This document shows, one piece after another, positions 1 through 10,588 of a stretch of DNA of 64,000 bases (positions are counted from its first letter, which is position 1; every line of letters begins with the position of its first letter). This DNA is from Triangularia verruculosa. Lineage: Eukaryota; Ascomycota; Sordariomycetes; Sordariales; Podosporaceae. The notes below the pieces were generated by a model. That model was not told the origin of the DNA and did not search any database. It was given only the letters and a program-made list of their open reading frames with translations. Both the position numbers and the translations under genes were made by a program. Location of the stretch: positions 186,001-250,000 of the forward strand of contig MU863891.1 in NCBI GenBank assembly GCA_033296885.1, written 5' to 3'.

Positions 1-1395
1 GGGGAGGTAAAACGGGGGGGCAGGCGCTGGTGTTTATATCGCTGTTGCCCTGAAAACCCACGGCGGGGTAGCACCGCCCGATTGGTGACGTCGAGAAACG
101 TCACTTGGTGGTGGAGCCGACGAGAGAAGGACGCAGAAGGTGTCGGGTGGGTGAAGACACCCACAGCGGGGTTGATGCCAAGATCCGAGGCATTTGGCAT
201 TGGAAATCGAAGCTGGGATTTGTAAGCCGCTTGAATCATCAGCTTGCGTACAAATACACACGCTGCCCGCGGAGTGCGAAATACATACTGTAGGTTGGTA
301 TAGATGCTCCTCCACGCGGGCTCCGAGGATCCCGTGTGAAACCCAGAGCCATTTGCTGAAGCTGAGTAGGGACGACAGTGTTGCGAAGTCCTCCCTCCGG
401 GTCCAGCGAGCTTTTGCCATCCATGTGCCATGTGCTTTTGTTCAAAATGCCTCTGCTTCCACATCATCATGAAACCAGTCCCGTCAGCCTTCCCATCTGA
501 GACGCCCGATATCTCGATCCCCCCTCAAGGCCCCACCCACGCTGTCTCTCTCGTCTGGCTAATGTCTCGCCTAACCACGGCCGTGAACCCTTCCCCTTGG
601 GGTGGCTTGGGCATCAAGTACGCGATTGTATAGGTAGTCGTTTTGGATAATAACCTAATCACTACATCGTCTTGAAAACATACCACGATAGTCTTAGTGG
701 TTGTACAACCTTGAAAGCTCCTCATCTGTGATATAAGTGACAGGAAATAGTCAGGCCTTCATCATCGGCAACAGCAATCTGTTTGTTTGGAAGCCATAGT
801 AAATGATGTATCAGATCTTTGAAGGCTTCAATTTTGATACAGTTAAATGACGCAGCGGTCAGTCATGGTCAGCTGGACAACATCTGGCAACAAAGGATCT
901 ATCATGTCGTCGACGCTCAATTGGTTCGTAATTCCGGTCACTTCTCTCTCCTGTCTGAGGTGAGCTATGGCATCGTCTAGCTATTGGCGCGTTTCTCTTG
1001 CTATCTTCAGTTTTGCCAAGTTGGTAAGGTCGAATCCGCCGGCTCGTCCTCTGGTAGATCCAGATGAAACTGAATTGGAGGACGGCAGCGGTTTGAGAAG
1101 CACAGGTTCCGAGCTTGCCATCGTGATTTTCTAGGCCGACCGCCTCGATGTTGAGGACTGGCTTGTCCCCCAAAGTTAATAATGGATTATAGTTTGGATC
1201 ACTTTGTTCTACCGGAAAAAGTAACGGTGGGCTTATTAACCTCGAGGCTGAGTCAGCTGGAGGCACACGTCAACTGGCGATTAAGGTTTCCGCTGGTACC
1301 TGGGGGTGACAGAGGTTTGTTTGCCCTTCCTCATACCAATATCATTGAACCTCATCAAACTCCATCCTCACTGATGTGTAGGTTGACTGGAAGTG
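1..1395. other. no gene recognised
   Basis: Open frames here are short, overlap each other on both strands and show no family resemblance. I see no repeat, tRNA or conserved domain. It may hold the promoter and 5' leader of the gene starting at 1396. Confidence 0.5.
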
Positions 1396-2397
1396 ATGGA
1401 CTACAATTATACTCTCCGAAACCCCAACCCACATCCCCATCACAATAACGCCGAGCCCGTTCGACATCTTACTCATGCGCATGCGACCACTCCCCCACCG
1501 CCGACGATACCTCTGTCCCAACCACGGCCGATCAATTACCAGCAATCCATCAACCATGCAACCACTTTGTCAACGAAGCCACCGACGTTGTTTCCACCCC
1601 AACAACCTGCAACTTTTTCTTTGACAGCACCACAATCAAGTCACCACCCACAAAACCCATTTGTTGCCGTCCCCTCACAACGACCGACCATCTCGCGCCC
1701 CGTACATCAACAACAACAGCAGCAAACCCCTCGGCGACCCTCTACACAAGATACCTCCTCCTCTGTTCTGCCCACACCGATACCACATCTCCCTCTACCG
1801 ACACCCCAAAGCCTCCCTCCGCCAACCAGCTCCAGACCGGCCAGGATCTTTCCGCCTACCACCACCGCCCCCGGCCGCGTCCTTCATACCCTCCTCCCAC
1901 CAGAAAAATACATTGTCCGCGCAAGCACGCCCATCCGACCATTCATCCTGTCCTTACCTCTGGGCACACCCTTCCACAAACGATACAAAGCATTACTCTT
2001 ATTCACAAGAACTCATGGCACGGTTGTGCGATCTACCTTCTTGGCCGGGCCCTATTTCTCTTACCGCGACCCAGCCAACAATCAAGTTCACTTTCTGATC
2101 AATGACATCCTGGTGCCGGACGGGAGATGGGCGGATGAGTTGAGCTACCAGGTGCAGGTGTTGGAGTCGGGGTTAGGGGTGTTGGATCAGGACAGGAAGA
2201 CTTGGGGAAATCACTGGAGAGAGACGAATGAGGAGAAGGAGGGGGTTGTGGTTTTTGAAGGGGAGAGTGAGAGGAATGTGGTGCTGTTTTGGTATGGGGA
2301 GGGGGACGAGAGGGAGGGGGTGCCGGAGTTGGAGGATGATATGGGGGAGCAAGGGAGGAGGCTGTTGGAGGAGGGGATTTGGCAGTGGGTTAATTAG
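1396..2397 (+). CDS. hypothetical Pro/Gln-rich protein
   Basis: A single open frame of 333 residues from the first in-frame ATG; the frame is open 3 bases earlier at a GTG, which I did not use. I do not recognise a family. Roughly residues 1-165 are low complexity, rich in Pro, His, Thr and Gln, with a run of six Gln near residue 105; this half looks disordered. From about residue 170 to the end the composition becomes ordinary and globular, with hydrophobic stretches (FILSLPLG, KALLLFTRT, AGPYFSYRD) followed by an acidic C-terminus ending in WQWVN. The ordered half may be a small domain of unknown function. Neighbours give no clue: nothing upstream, and a broken terpene synthase about 1 kb downstream on the same strand. 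An undetected intron in the Pro-rich part is possible. Confidence 0.5.
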   Translation: MDYNYTLRNPNPHPHHNNAEPVRHLTHAHATTPPPPTIPLSQPRPINYQQSINHATTLSTKPPTLFPPQQPATFSLTAPQSSHHPQNPFVAVPSQRPTISRPVHQQQQQQTPRRPSTQDTSSSVLPTPIPHLPLPTPQSLPPPTSSRPARIFPPTTTAPGRVLHTLLPPEKYIVRASTPIRPFILSLPLGTPFHKRYKALLLFTRTHGTVVRSTFLAGPYFSYRDPANNQVHFLINDILVPDGRWADELSYQVQVLESGLGVLDQDRKTWGNHWRETNEEKEGVVVFEGESERNVVLFWYGEGDEREGVPELEDDMGEQGRRLLEEGIWQWVN

Positions 2398-3440
2398 GGG
2401 TTGAAGGGTGATGGTGATGATGATTCTAGGATGGCAAACTAAACAGTGGATGAAAACCTAGCTAGAGATGGCCGGGAAAAGCGTCGACAAAGACATTATG
2501 ATTCATGACAGTGATTAGACAATTAGGAAACGGCCGGGTAATTGGCATAGAGACACGGACAATGGACAGCATCACAACAACAGACGTCAACAATTGGAAC
2601 AAAGAAATCACTAGCACTACCCCATCAGGCCAAAAGCAAGAAGGCCCTTTGTTTCCCCCTTGATCCGCCTGCTGCGTTGAGCCCAGACCACCACCAACCG
2701 TCTCCACACCAGTCCGGACCATCTTGGAACGGCTCTTTCCCGTCGAATAGCTGAAATAAAGTATAAACCATCGTTCCAATATAAAACACATCAAAGTATG
2801 CACCGTTGTAGTGCATTAGCGCAAGCGTGCTCCCGTTCGTAACCGGTGATTCCGGGTTGGATGTGTGGGCCGGCTGACACGTGCAAAAGGATCAATAATG
2901 TGTGGTTGTCAGAAAGGACTGACAGCGCTGATTGGGGTTGCACAGCATGGGCGGCTGCGTCGGTTGATTTGCCGGGATCCGGACAGAAGGTGTTGGATGG
3001 GGAGGTTTATCTCCGGTCTGGGGCGGGGATTTGGGTCCGAAAGGATGAGGGTAGCAGTGCATAGGTATCATGTCTCGTGTTTATGGGGTTGGTTGATGGA
3101 GTTGGTGACTGATTTGGGGATTTCAGCTGGATGGGCATCGCTACCTACCTACTTTGGATCGGAGGTGGTTCGAGGTTGGGTTATGGCTGCGTTGAGATGG
3201 TTGTGGTGGGTGATGGAGGAGGTGAATATAATTAAGATGCTCGGGGTTTTTGGCTGGGGAGATGAGGTATGATCAGCAAAAATCAAGGCACGACTATCAC
3301 AGCAGCGGCGACGTTATTATTCTTTTTGCCCATCGCAGAAGGAGTCTTCCTGGGCCTTTGTCACGAGAAAGACACATCCATCATGCACGGCGCACCAACC
3401 CACCCCCTCAAATATCCCCCCTTCCATCCTTTCTAAGCCA
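2398..3440. other. intergenic, no gene recognised
   Basis: About 1 kb between the hypothetical gene and the terpene synthase. Open frames are short and unconvincing on both strands. The right-hand part should contain the terpene synthase promoter and, if it was ever intact, its first codons (see the ATG at 3383). Confidence 0.45.
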
Positions 3441-4368
3441 GTTCTTCACCCAGACCACAACCCGATCGATCAAGATGTGATGACATACCTCGTCAACACC
3501 TGGGAATGGCCCTCGGAAAAACACACGAAGGCCTTCATCAGCTGGAACCTCAGCGAGGTGGTCCTCTTCATGTTCCCCACAGGCGAGACAGAGCGTGTGA
3601 AGCTCGCCTGCGAACTCCTGCTGTTGGGTTTCCTGATGGATGGTTAGTCCCTATCCCATACCTTTCCATCTCATCCCAAGAAAAAGCTAACAATCAGTAG
3701 ATCACTTCGATAAAAACACCCTCTCCACCAACGACGCCATCGTCTCCTCCCTCCACTCCCTGTTATCATCACCAGCCACTTTCACCCCCCAAACCAACAT
3801 CGACACCATGCACGCCACCCTCTTCGCCAAGTTCTCCACTCACCCGAACTCTGCCCGGATACTAGAGGCCTACCTCGCCATGCTCGGCTGCCATTGCATC
3901 CCCTCCCGCGGTCCATCTTCCCTCTCCTCCCTGAAAGAATATCTCGTCTTCCGAGAGACAGACGTTGGCATGCCCATCTGCGTCGAGCTCCTGTATTGGA
4001 CTGACCCCGCCCTATCATCATCCATCACACCCCGGGATCGGCAGCTGTTGAGACCGCTGGAGAAGTTGGCCAACTATCATGTCAGTATTCTCAATGATGT
4101 ATTCTCGTTCGAGAGGGAGTGGAAAGCAGCTCAGAGCAATAGTGAAGGTGGGGCGCTTGTCAATGGGGTCGCGGTGTTGGCTGAGGAGGCGAACATCAGC
4201 GTTACAGCTGCGAGGGGACTGTGTGTTGCGCTGGTGAGAGCTTGGGAGGCAGAGTTTCTGAAGTTGGTTGACGAGGTTGCGCCGGTTGGTGGTGTGGAGG
4301 GGAGGTTGAGAAGGGCGGTGGAGGGGATTGAGAGGAGGATGAGCGGTGCGGAGCAGGGTGGGCAGTGA
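3441..4368 (+). pseudogene. class I terpene (sesquiterpene) synthase, 3' end cut by a MITE
   Basis: Family: fungal class I terpene cyclases, which ionise farnesyl diphosphate with Mg2+. Two exons are clear: up to 3642, then 3701-4368 (intron 3643-3700). Across the splice the metal motif DDHFD (DDxxD) forms; NDVFSFERE downstream matches the NSE/DTE motif (N-D-x-x-S-x-x-x-E); the FRETDVG helix carries the usual Arg. The C-terminal WSxxTxRY-type motif is missing: at 4354 a hAT-type element enters the reading frame and supplies the stop at 4366. Immediately after the element, at 4764, the frame would continue as FSWRTRRYL then a stop, so the lost end is still visible. The 5' end is also doubtful: the conserved frame (VLHPDHNPIDQDV from 3441) has no upstream ATG, the first in-frame ATG is 3480, and the attractive ATG at 3383 is in another frame and stops. 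Probably non-functional or impaired; assignment to the family is secure, substrate is inferred. Confidence 0.82.
4346..4353. repeat. target-site duplication, left copy
   Basis: GTGCGGAG directly before the element; identical to 4756-4763. It lies within the terpene synthase coding sequence. Confidence 0.9.
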
Positions 4369-4755
4369 GACGAGATGAGTGAGATTGGGGTCTGGCTCGG
4401 CTCGTCTCCCGGATTCCGGGCCTCCGCTCATCTCTCCCCGGAGCCGGCTTGTCTCAGTATCATGGTCTCAGTGGGACGGCCGGAAGTAGTTTTTCCGTTC
4501 CGGCCGGAGGGCCCGGCCGGCCCCGGGCGCCGGGTATCGGAGCACCGGATATCGGGACCCGGGGCCAGGAATCCCGAACTTCCGGTCAATATATATAACC
4601 CTAACCCTCAACTATCTACCGTCTCACTGAGCCAGTGAGACGCGACAATAGGCCGGCCCGGCTTGGCCCAGGCCAAAATAGCTTCATCTCGGCTCGGGTC
4701 GCTCACTCATCTCACGCTGTGAGATGAGATACGTCTCATCCCACTGCCCACCCTG
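4354..4755. mobile_element. hAT-type MITE (non-autonomous DNA transposon)
   Basis: A 402-bp element bounded by inverted ends: 14 bp CAGGGTGGGCAGTG on the left and its exact complement on the right, followed by imperfectly inverted GAGATGAG/CTCATCTC-rich subterminal sequence. It is flanked by a perfect 8-bp direct duplication. CAGGG ends and 8-bp duplications are the hallmark of the hAT superfamily. The interior is GC-rich (CCGG/GGCC-rich blocks) with an ATATATAACCCTAACCCT stretch, and has no transposase frame, so it must have been moved by an enzyme encoded elsewhere. It sits in the last codons of a terpene synthase and truncates it. Confidence 0.9.
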
Positions 4756-4763
4756 GTGCGGAG
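4756..4763. repeat. target-site duplication, right copy
   Basis: GTGCGGAG directly after the element; identical to 4346-4353, so insertion is recent enough for no change in the duplicated site. Confidence 0.9.
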
Positions 4764-4964
4764 GCGTTTTCTTGGAGGACGAGGAGGTATTTGTGATGGA
4801 GGCGGGCTGCCTGATTGCATTGGATGGCGTTAATAGTTACCTAGGTTTAGTTTTCGATAGATACCTTAGGGTCTAAGGTACGTTAAAATGCAGTTTCTCG
4901 CTTGTTCTGGTCGTGTTGTGGACACGCTACAAAATACATACAGTCTTCCCCGCTCCCCTTCAGC

Positions 4965-5696
4965 CTACCAGTAATACATGGACCCATGACGCGATCGAGT
5001 CAGGTACGGAAACGACTCGACAGAGTTCACCTCCTCCTCAGATAATTCCTTGAGCTCCAAATCCCCTCCATCGTCTCGTCGTATTATTTTCCGCCACCTG
5101 TATCCCTTACTGCGGATGTATTGCAGCGTCGGGCATAACGTTGCTACCTTCCGCAATGCCAAGCAGAGATCAAGTCCGTAGTCAATGCCAGGCCACCGAC
5201 CCATGTAATCAATGTGCAGCTGTGTCAGTCTTGTAAAAGAGCGCAGCATTGTCTGCCAGCATTCAAGGTCCATAAGCCAGCCGAAGTCAACTGCAGTTCC
5301 AACGCCAAGCCATAGACCTTCCAGTGAATCACCATTCGTAAGCGCCAGCTGCTTCAGGTGTTTGTTGACAGTGACTCGGCCAAGCTTTCTGCCTCCTCCC
5401 ATTCCCACGGTGAGATCCAAGGAGATCATACGCAACTGAATTGGCAGCCCCGGGTGATGCTTATCTGGGTACAACAGCTCTAGCCCGCTCAGCTTGGAGG
5501 ACTGGCGCTGGAATGAAAACGCCAGGCGTCTTGAGGCAGATGGATGCTGTGCATAACGACAAAGGAGTTTATGAACGTCCATCCGATAGTCCGCTACTCT
5601 CAGCCGCCGCAGGTTTGGACAGTTGGAAGGACTAAAAGACTGAAAGTCAATCATACTCTCTGCATTGTGGTCCATATTTGAATAAAGCCTGAAGTT
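4965..5696 (-). pseudogene. leucine-rich, F-box-protein-like fragment
   Basis: An open frame of about 243 residues with LRR-like spacing (CPNLRRLRV, LKQLALTNGDSLEGL, FTRLTQLHIDY, CPTLQYIRSKGY), the pattern of the C-terminal half of fungal F-box/LRR proteins. There is no ATG at its 5' end. Just upstream (5697-5720 on this strand) is CTAACTAATTTTGGCCTTTGAAG, shortened here to its parts: a CTAAC branch word and a terminal AAG acceptor, so this looks like a last exon. I find no convincing first exon or F-box before it. Either the 5' exon is short and missed, or this is a gene remnant; the latter seems likelier given the AT-rich repeat beyond. Confidence 0.35.
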
Positions 5697-6615
5697 CTTC
5701 AAAGGCCAAAATTAGTTAGTAGGTATCTATATACGTAAATTGAAACGCCCTTGGCTTAAGAACGGGTTGTATTGTATATTACCTTATTATGTCCCCTGCC
5801 TCAGGTTTTGACCTTCCTGCCACCAGGCGGCTCTCTTTTGCCAAAGTCGATGCGTGCCCTTGGTTCCCAAGGGGTATTAGCGGCTATGATTTACCAGCGT
5901 TGATCATCCTCGGAGATCTTCCCTGTACTAACATGCCTTCTTCCACTGCTGCGAAGTCTCTGTGATTGGTAGTTGGCGTGCACGCCGTGGACGAATTAAT
6001 TGGTACTGCAAGCTGGTATCACACCTACAATATGGTAGAAAAGGCCTGCCTATCATTTTAAAAAGGCTTATTACTATTTTATAACACCTGAAGAGTATCG
6101 TCTAAGGTGTTCGCGATGTTCTTTTAGGCCTTCTAACTATCTTTCAACGCCTTTTAACTATCTTTTAAGGCCTTTTAATTATCTTAAGTCTTTTAACTAT
6201 CTTTTAAGGCCTCTTAAATATCTTTTAAGGCCTTTTAACTATCTTTTAAAGCCTTTTAATTAGGTATCTGTTAGCTTTGCAACTATCTTTTAAGGCCTTT
6301 CAACGATCTTTTAAGGCCTTTTAACTATCTTTCAACCCCTATTAACTATCTTTCAATATTGTAAGCCCACTTTGCAGTGCCGGTTATTTTGTCCAGGACG
6401 TGGCGTGTTGCTTCAGGTCATGCATTTCACATAAAAATCTCAATATCATGCATTATTTTGCGAATAAATTTGATTGGTCAGTGGAGAGTGTCGCCTGAAA
6501 CCCTGGCTACTTCAAGCAGTCGGTCTTCCATTTAGGCAACAGCGCCCAATCACTTCAAATGTTTTTTTGTGCTACAGACTTTGCTGTCATCAAGAACCGT
6601 ATTGAAGCACCGACC
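5697..6615. other. AT-rich intergenic region
   Basis: No gene recognised. It holds the 21-bp tandem array at 6121-6356 and the promoter of the HET gene. Composition is clearly more AT-rich than the flanks. Confidence 0.5.
6121..6356. repeat. degenerate tandem repeat, about 21 bp x 12
   Basis: About twelve head-to-tail copies, 18-25 bp each, most 21 bp. The core is TTTTAAGGCCTTTTAA, itself a near-perfect palindrome, followed by CTATC; units differ mainly in the GGCC centre (some read CAACGC or CAACCC). It lies about 260 bp before the HET gene start. It is not a CRISPR array (no unique spacers) nor telomeric. Confidence 0.85.
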
Positions 6616-8325
6616 ATGTCGCCTGCTCACTTCGAATACCGCCCAATTGACCAATCGGCTGCCCAAATTCGGGTCTTGACTCTCCGGCCCGGTTCGTCGG
6701 ACGATCCAATCTCTTGTACCCTTACCCACCACCGTTTGCAGCATGAAACCAATTATGAGGCCATCTCGTACTGCTGGGGAAACCCAAACCGCGACCATCT
6801 GATTTACATCGGCACAATCTCTCTGAGGGTGACCAAATCCGCCCATGATGCGCTCCGTCATCTGAGGTTAAAGGATCGATCCCGCCGCATTTGGATTGAC
6901 GCCATCTGCATCAACCAAGCCGACAGGAATGAGAGGAACCATCAAGTGCAGCTCATGGCCCAGATCTACAAGGGTGCATCGAGGGTTCTGGCATGGTTGG
7001 GCCCGGCAAGCTCTGGCAGTGACAAGGCCATGAAGCTTGTCAAAAGTGTCTCGGCAAAGTCGGTTGCAAAGCCCGCCATAGAGGTCTGGCACGCCGTCCA
7101 AGCTTTGGGGGACCTGATGAAGCGCCCTTTCTGGAGCAGGACGTGGATTTTGCAGGAGATGATTTGTCCAGAAAAGCCGCCTCTCATCGGGTGTGGGACA
7201 CAGTGGGTAGACTGGGACACATGGGCGTCAGCGAGTCCCCTGTCTTTGGGCTCGGAGCTCGAAGACATACTGAACCCAAAGGCCAGTATACTGGGAGGCC
7301 AAACGGTGGAGGCATACTCCGAGGCCCTGGAAGTCTTTTCTGGCATCAACTACCAACGAGGCTTGACTTCTGGACTCCATCAACACCAGGGAATTACCGA
7401 CCTTATCCGGCTGCTCACCTTGAGCATGAATAGCAAATGTTCAGACATCCGAGACCATGTCTTTGCCATTCTTGGTATGATGCACAACGATAGCACCATT
7501 CCGGCAGATATTCAACCGCCAAAGCCGGATTACAACAAGAGGGTCCGCCGAGTGTACACGGAAATGGCCAAATTCGCCATCGAAAGCGATAAGACACTAT
7601 TGATCCTGAGTCTTCGCACACATCGATGGGCAAAGGTTACGCTACCCTCATGGACACCGGATTTCTCTTACAACGACTTCGACCTCCAGTACCCACCATT
7701 GAGTAGGATCACGCGAAGTGTGCCGTCTCAAAGCCAACATCTGCCTCAGGTGGTAGAGGATGGAGAGACGCTGCGTGTTCACGGCAAGAAAATAGGCACA
7801 ATTCAGGAAACACAAAGTGTATTTTCCTTCCGAGACGGCGCGAGGCATGGACTCGTTGACGATATCACCGAGTTTGCCGACATCGAAGAGTTGTACCTTT
7901 GTCTCACCGGGGCCCAAGAGCCAGATGGTTTACCTTGGTTTCGGGAGGCTGCTTACAACGGTTTCCGCTTACTTGATGATTTGAATCCCGACCCTGACTT
8001 CCAGGCCGGGCTAAGCCGAGTAATGGAGACTATCAATCGTACAGTGGCGTTAAAAGGTGACGTGAGTTACCCGCATCGCCCGCTTTACAAAGTCATTGGC
8101 GGAATCTTTCACGTTGGGTTAGGGTCGCCGGGTTGCGTTGCTGGGGATATTGTCTGCCTCATTGCAGGAGGACATGCGCCCATGATTCTCCGTCCTATAC
8201 CTCTACATCGCGGTCGGTACCAGTACATTGGGGATTCCTATGTGCCGGGCCTGATGGAGGAGGACATGGAACGGGCACTGGCGGATGATATCGGGGTCGA
8301 ATGGGCGAGGTTTGACATGAGGTAG
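6616..8325 (+). CDS. HET-domain protein (heterokaryon incompatibility family)
   Basis: A 569-residue intronless gene. The N-terminal third carries the HET domain signatures in order: YEAISYCWG (about residue 45), IWIDAICINQADRNER (about 94), VLAWLGPAS, then PFWSRTWILQEM (about 175). The remainder has the usual poorly conserved C-terminal part with SDIRDHVFAILGM and a closing LADDIGVEWARF. HET domains (TIR-like fold) act in fungal allorecognition and programmed cell death, usually triggered by partner proteins. I chose the second ATG (start of MSPAHFEYRP) because the conserved sequence begins there; an upstream in-frame ATG lies at 6559. Many HET genes per genome have no known partner; the NLR-like gene 5 kb downstream is a possible but unproven one. 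Confidence 0.88.
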   Translation: MSPAHFEYRPIDQSAAQIRVLTLRPGSSDDPISCTLTHHRLQHETNYEAISYCWGNPNRDHLIYIGTISLRVTKSAHDALRHLRLKDRSRRIWIDAICINQADRNERNHQVQLMAQIYKGASRVLAWLGPASSGSDKAMKLVKSVSAKSVAKPAIEVWHAVQALGDLMKRPFWSRTWILQEMICPEKPPLIGCGTQWVDWDTWASASPLSLGSELEDILNPKASILGGQTVEAYSEALEVFSGINYQRGLTSGLHQHQGITDLIRLLTLSMNSKCSDIRDHVFAILGMMHNDSTIPADIQPPKPDYNKRVRRVYTEMAKFAIESDKTLLILSLRTHRWAKVTLPSWTPDFSYNDFDLQYPPLSRITRSVPSQSQHLPQVVEDGETLRVHGKKIGTIQETQSVFSFRDGARHGLVDDITEFADIEELYLCLTGAQEPDGLPWFREAAYNGFRLLDDLNPDPDFQAGLSRVMETINRTVALKGDVSYPHRPLYKVIGGIFHVGLGSPGCVAGDIVCLIAGGHAPMILRPIPLHRGRYQYIGDSYVPGLMEEDMERALADDIGVEWARFDMR

Positions 8326-8832
8326 AAGGTTGAAAGTTGAACGGCGCCCCAGTACCGATAGGCATTTGGGGAGGAGGGGGAGGTGGCGTATTTTGTGCAA
8401 CAGTGGGCACTACAAACCTCGAGTGCGGCTTGTAAGATGCTTTATATAGAAAGAAAAGAAACAACACACATATTTCATCATTCAGAAAGCCTAAGTGCAA
8501 TACCAGGTGCATGACAACACTTGAAAGCTGGTTCATATACATTGAAAGATAGTTGGTAGGCCTTCTTTACCGTCTTGAAGGTGTATCGTGGATTTACATA
8601 ATGATGACCTGTTTAGCGTATGACGTGAGAGCTGAAACTTGAGGGCTGGGCAAAAAGATTTGGGTTGTGATACAAGCTGTAGATGCCGGGTATCAATGCT
8701 GCAGGCGCAATCCAGGTTGGCCGTGACGTGGCTTCAGTCAAGATAAACTGGTAGTGTGATACAAAAGGATCCAAATCATATAAGGTATTCAGTGCATCAA
8801 ATACTCTCATAGTCTTAGTAACAGGAAAATAC
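8326..8832. other. convergent intergenic region
   Basis: The 3' flanks of the HET gene (+) and the P450 gene (-). No gene recognised. Confidence 0.5.
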
Positions 8833-10588
8833 TCACTCCCCCTTCCCATCTCCCTCAAAAACCGTAAAAGGGATCCCATCTGGCACACTCCTCCACTGCT
8901 CCTCCTCATCCAGCAGCGCCAAACACTCTCTCCACTTTACCCTCACCGTCTCAGCCTTCTTCTCACTTCTCGGCGAGATCTTCAACCTGAAAGGCCTGGG
9001 CTGCATCAGAAACCCACCCACCAGGTCGTCCTGCTCGGGCGTGATCTCCTGTCCTGTAGTCTCATCGACCGCCTTCTCAAACTTGAACGACCACATCAAT
9101 CTCGCAATGACGAGGAACATGGACTTGTCTACCACATGCATTCCCTCGCAGATTCTTCTGCCTGCTCCAAAGCTGTAGTGGTCTCTCTTGGTGGCATCAG
9201 CCTGCTGGGCTGACTCAGCTGAGCTGGCAAAGTCATTCATGTAGCGGTCGGGATCGAACACTCGGGGGTTGGGATGGCGTTGGGGGTCCATGTGAACGGC
9301 CCTGCATCAAACCAGTATTGTTAGCCACGTTGTTTCTTGTCATGAAACAAGGGCAAGAAGGGGGTACGAACCAAGCATTGTAAACCACACCCGCGCCTTT
9401 TGGAATCTTATATCCCATGTACTCATCATCCTTGATCACCGCATGCGGCACTCCCAGGATAGCAGTCGGCATCCACCGCAAGTTCTCCTTCACACAAGCT
9501 CTGATGTACTGTGCCTTCGGGTTCTCCATATCGTCAATAGATGGGAACCTTTCCCCACACACTTCATCCATAATCTTCTGCGCCTTCTTTTGTGCTTCCG
9601 GATACAACACCATAGCGAGTATGAACCCAGCCAAGGTCGAAGCAGTCGTGTCCGAGCTCGCCTCCAGCGCCGTCCCCGCCACCATAGCGGCAAGATCATC
9701 ATCTAACTTCTGAGTCTCTTGGGCGTTGGCTATGCCAACACAGAAACATGGCTTCGCCGTACCATTCTGGACTTTTTTCTTCGCGTCGAACCAATGGCCG
9801 TTGTACAAGTCAAAGGTTCGTCCCTTAAGGTCCAGCGCATGGCGGTAAAGGGGGCGGATGAAAGCCGGTAGAGAACGGAAGATCGGAAAGACGTCCAGGA
9901 CTGCTGCTGCGCCGGCTCCGGTGACAGCTGCCCATTCTTCGATGCCGTGGTATAACTTCAGGAGCTTCGGGTCGTCGATTCTCGGTGTTCGGAAGCCGTA
10001 GACGATTTGCGTTGTCAGCGAGGTGGTGTACCGCCTGATGTGGTCAAGAACTTTGCCTGGGTCCTCTAATACGGCGATCATCATGCTAGTGCTCTCCAGG
10101 TCTTGGTATGGGACGTAGGAATTCGAAGCCTTGAGGTGCAAAAGGCCATGGAAGAGTTTTCTGACTCGCCGCCATGTATCACCATATTGCATGAGCAGCA
10201 TCCTCAGACCCCCGCTCGCCAAGGAGGAAATGTACATCTCCGGTCGGGAGGAATAGATACTGGAGCGCTTGTCGAGCAGATCTTTGATGGCGATGTCGGT
10301 GTTGAGCACGATCATGACCTTTGTCCCGGTAATCAGAGAGTAGACAGGCCCGTATTCCTCGGCCCATTTCTTGAACTGAATATGAGCGTTCTTGGGTGGG
10401 ATTTGATGTAGGTTGCCGATGAGGGGAAGGGTTGGAGGTCCAGGAGGGAGACCTTTTGGTCGCCGGCCGACATTGCGTAGCTTGAAGATGGTGAAGGCTA
10501 TGATACCTATAACAAGGGACATATACCCGGTAGCCATGGTGGTATGCGTGGAGCGAAGGGCTTGCTCGAGGAGGAGATCAAGTCCCAT
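8833..10588 (-). CDS. cytochrome P450 monooxygenase
   Basis: Two exons, 10588-9372 and 9301-8833; the 70-nt intron restores the frame YNAW/AVHMDP. The product is a membrane-anchored class E fungal P450 resembling the O-methylsterigmatocystin oxidoreductase-like group. Visible parts: an N-terminal hydrophobic anchor (MSLVIGIIAFTIF), the Pro-rich hinge GLPPGPPTLPLIGNLHQ, the oxygen-activation helix ALEASSDTTAS, the ExxR helix as KENLRW, the PERF-like FDPDRYMND, and the haem-binding loop FGAGRRICEG with its Cys. It should be active. A second in-frame ATG 17 codons in (MATGYMSL) is an alternative start. It lies between the broken terpene synthase and the PKS cluster; which pathway, if any, it serves cannot be decided from sequence. 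Confidence 0.92.

Noticed and set aside
1661..2098. 145-codon Pro/Ser-rich frame
   Set aside because: Overlaps the larger frame at 1396-2397 in another phase and is pure low complexity.
4594..4612. Telomere or subtelomere end
   Set aside because: Only two AACCCT units, and they lie inside the MITE.
6121..6356. CRISPR array
   Set aside because: Units abut without unique spacers and the genome is fungal.
8833..10588. P450 as a definite member of the PKS cluster
   Set aside because: Two allorecognition-type and housekeeping-type genes separate them (6 kb); membership cannot be decided from sequence.
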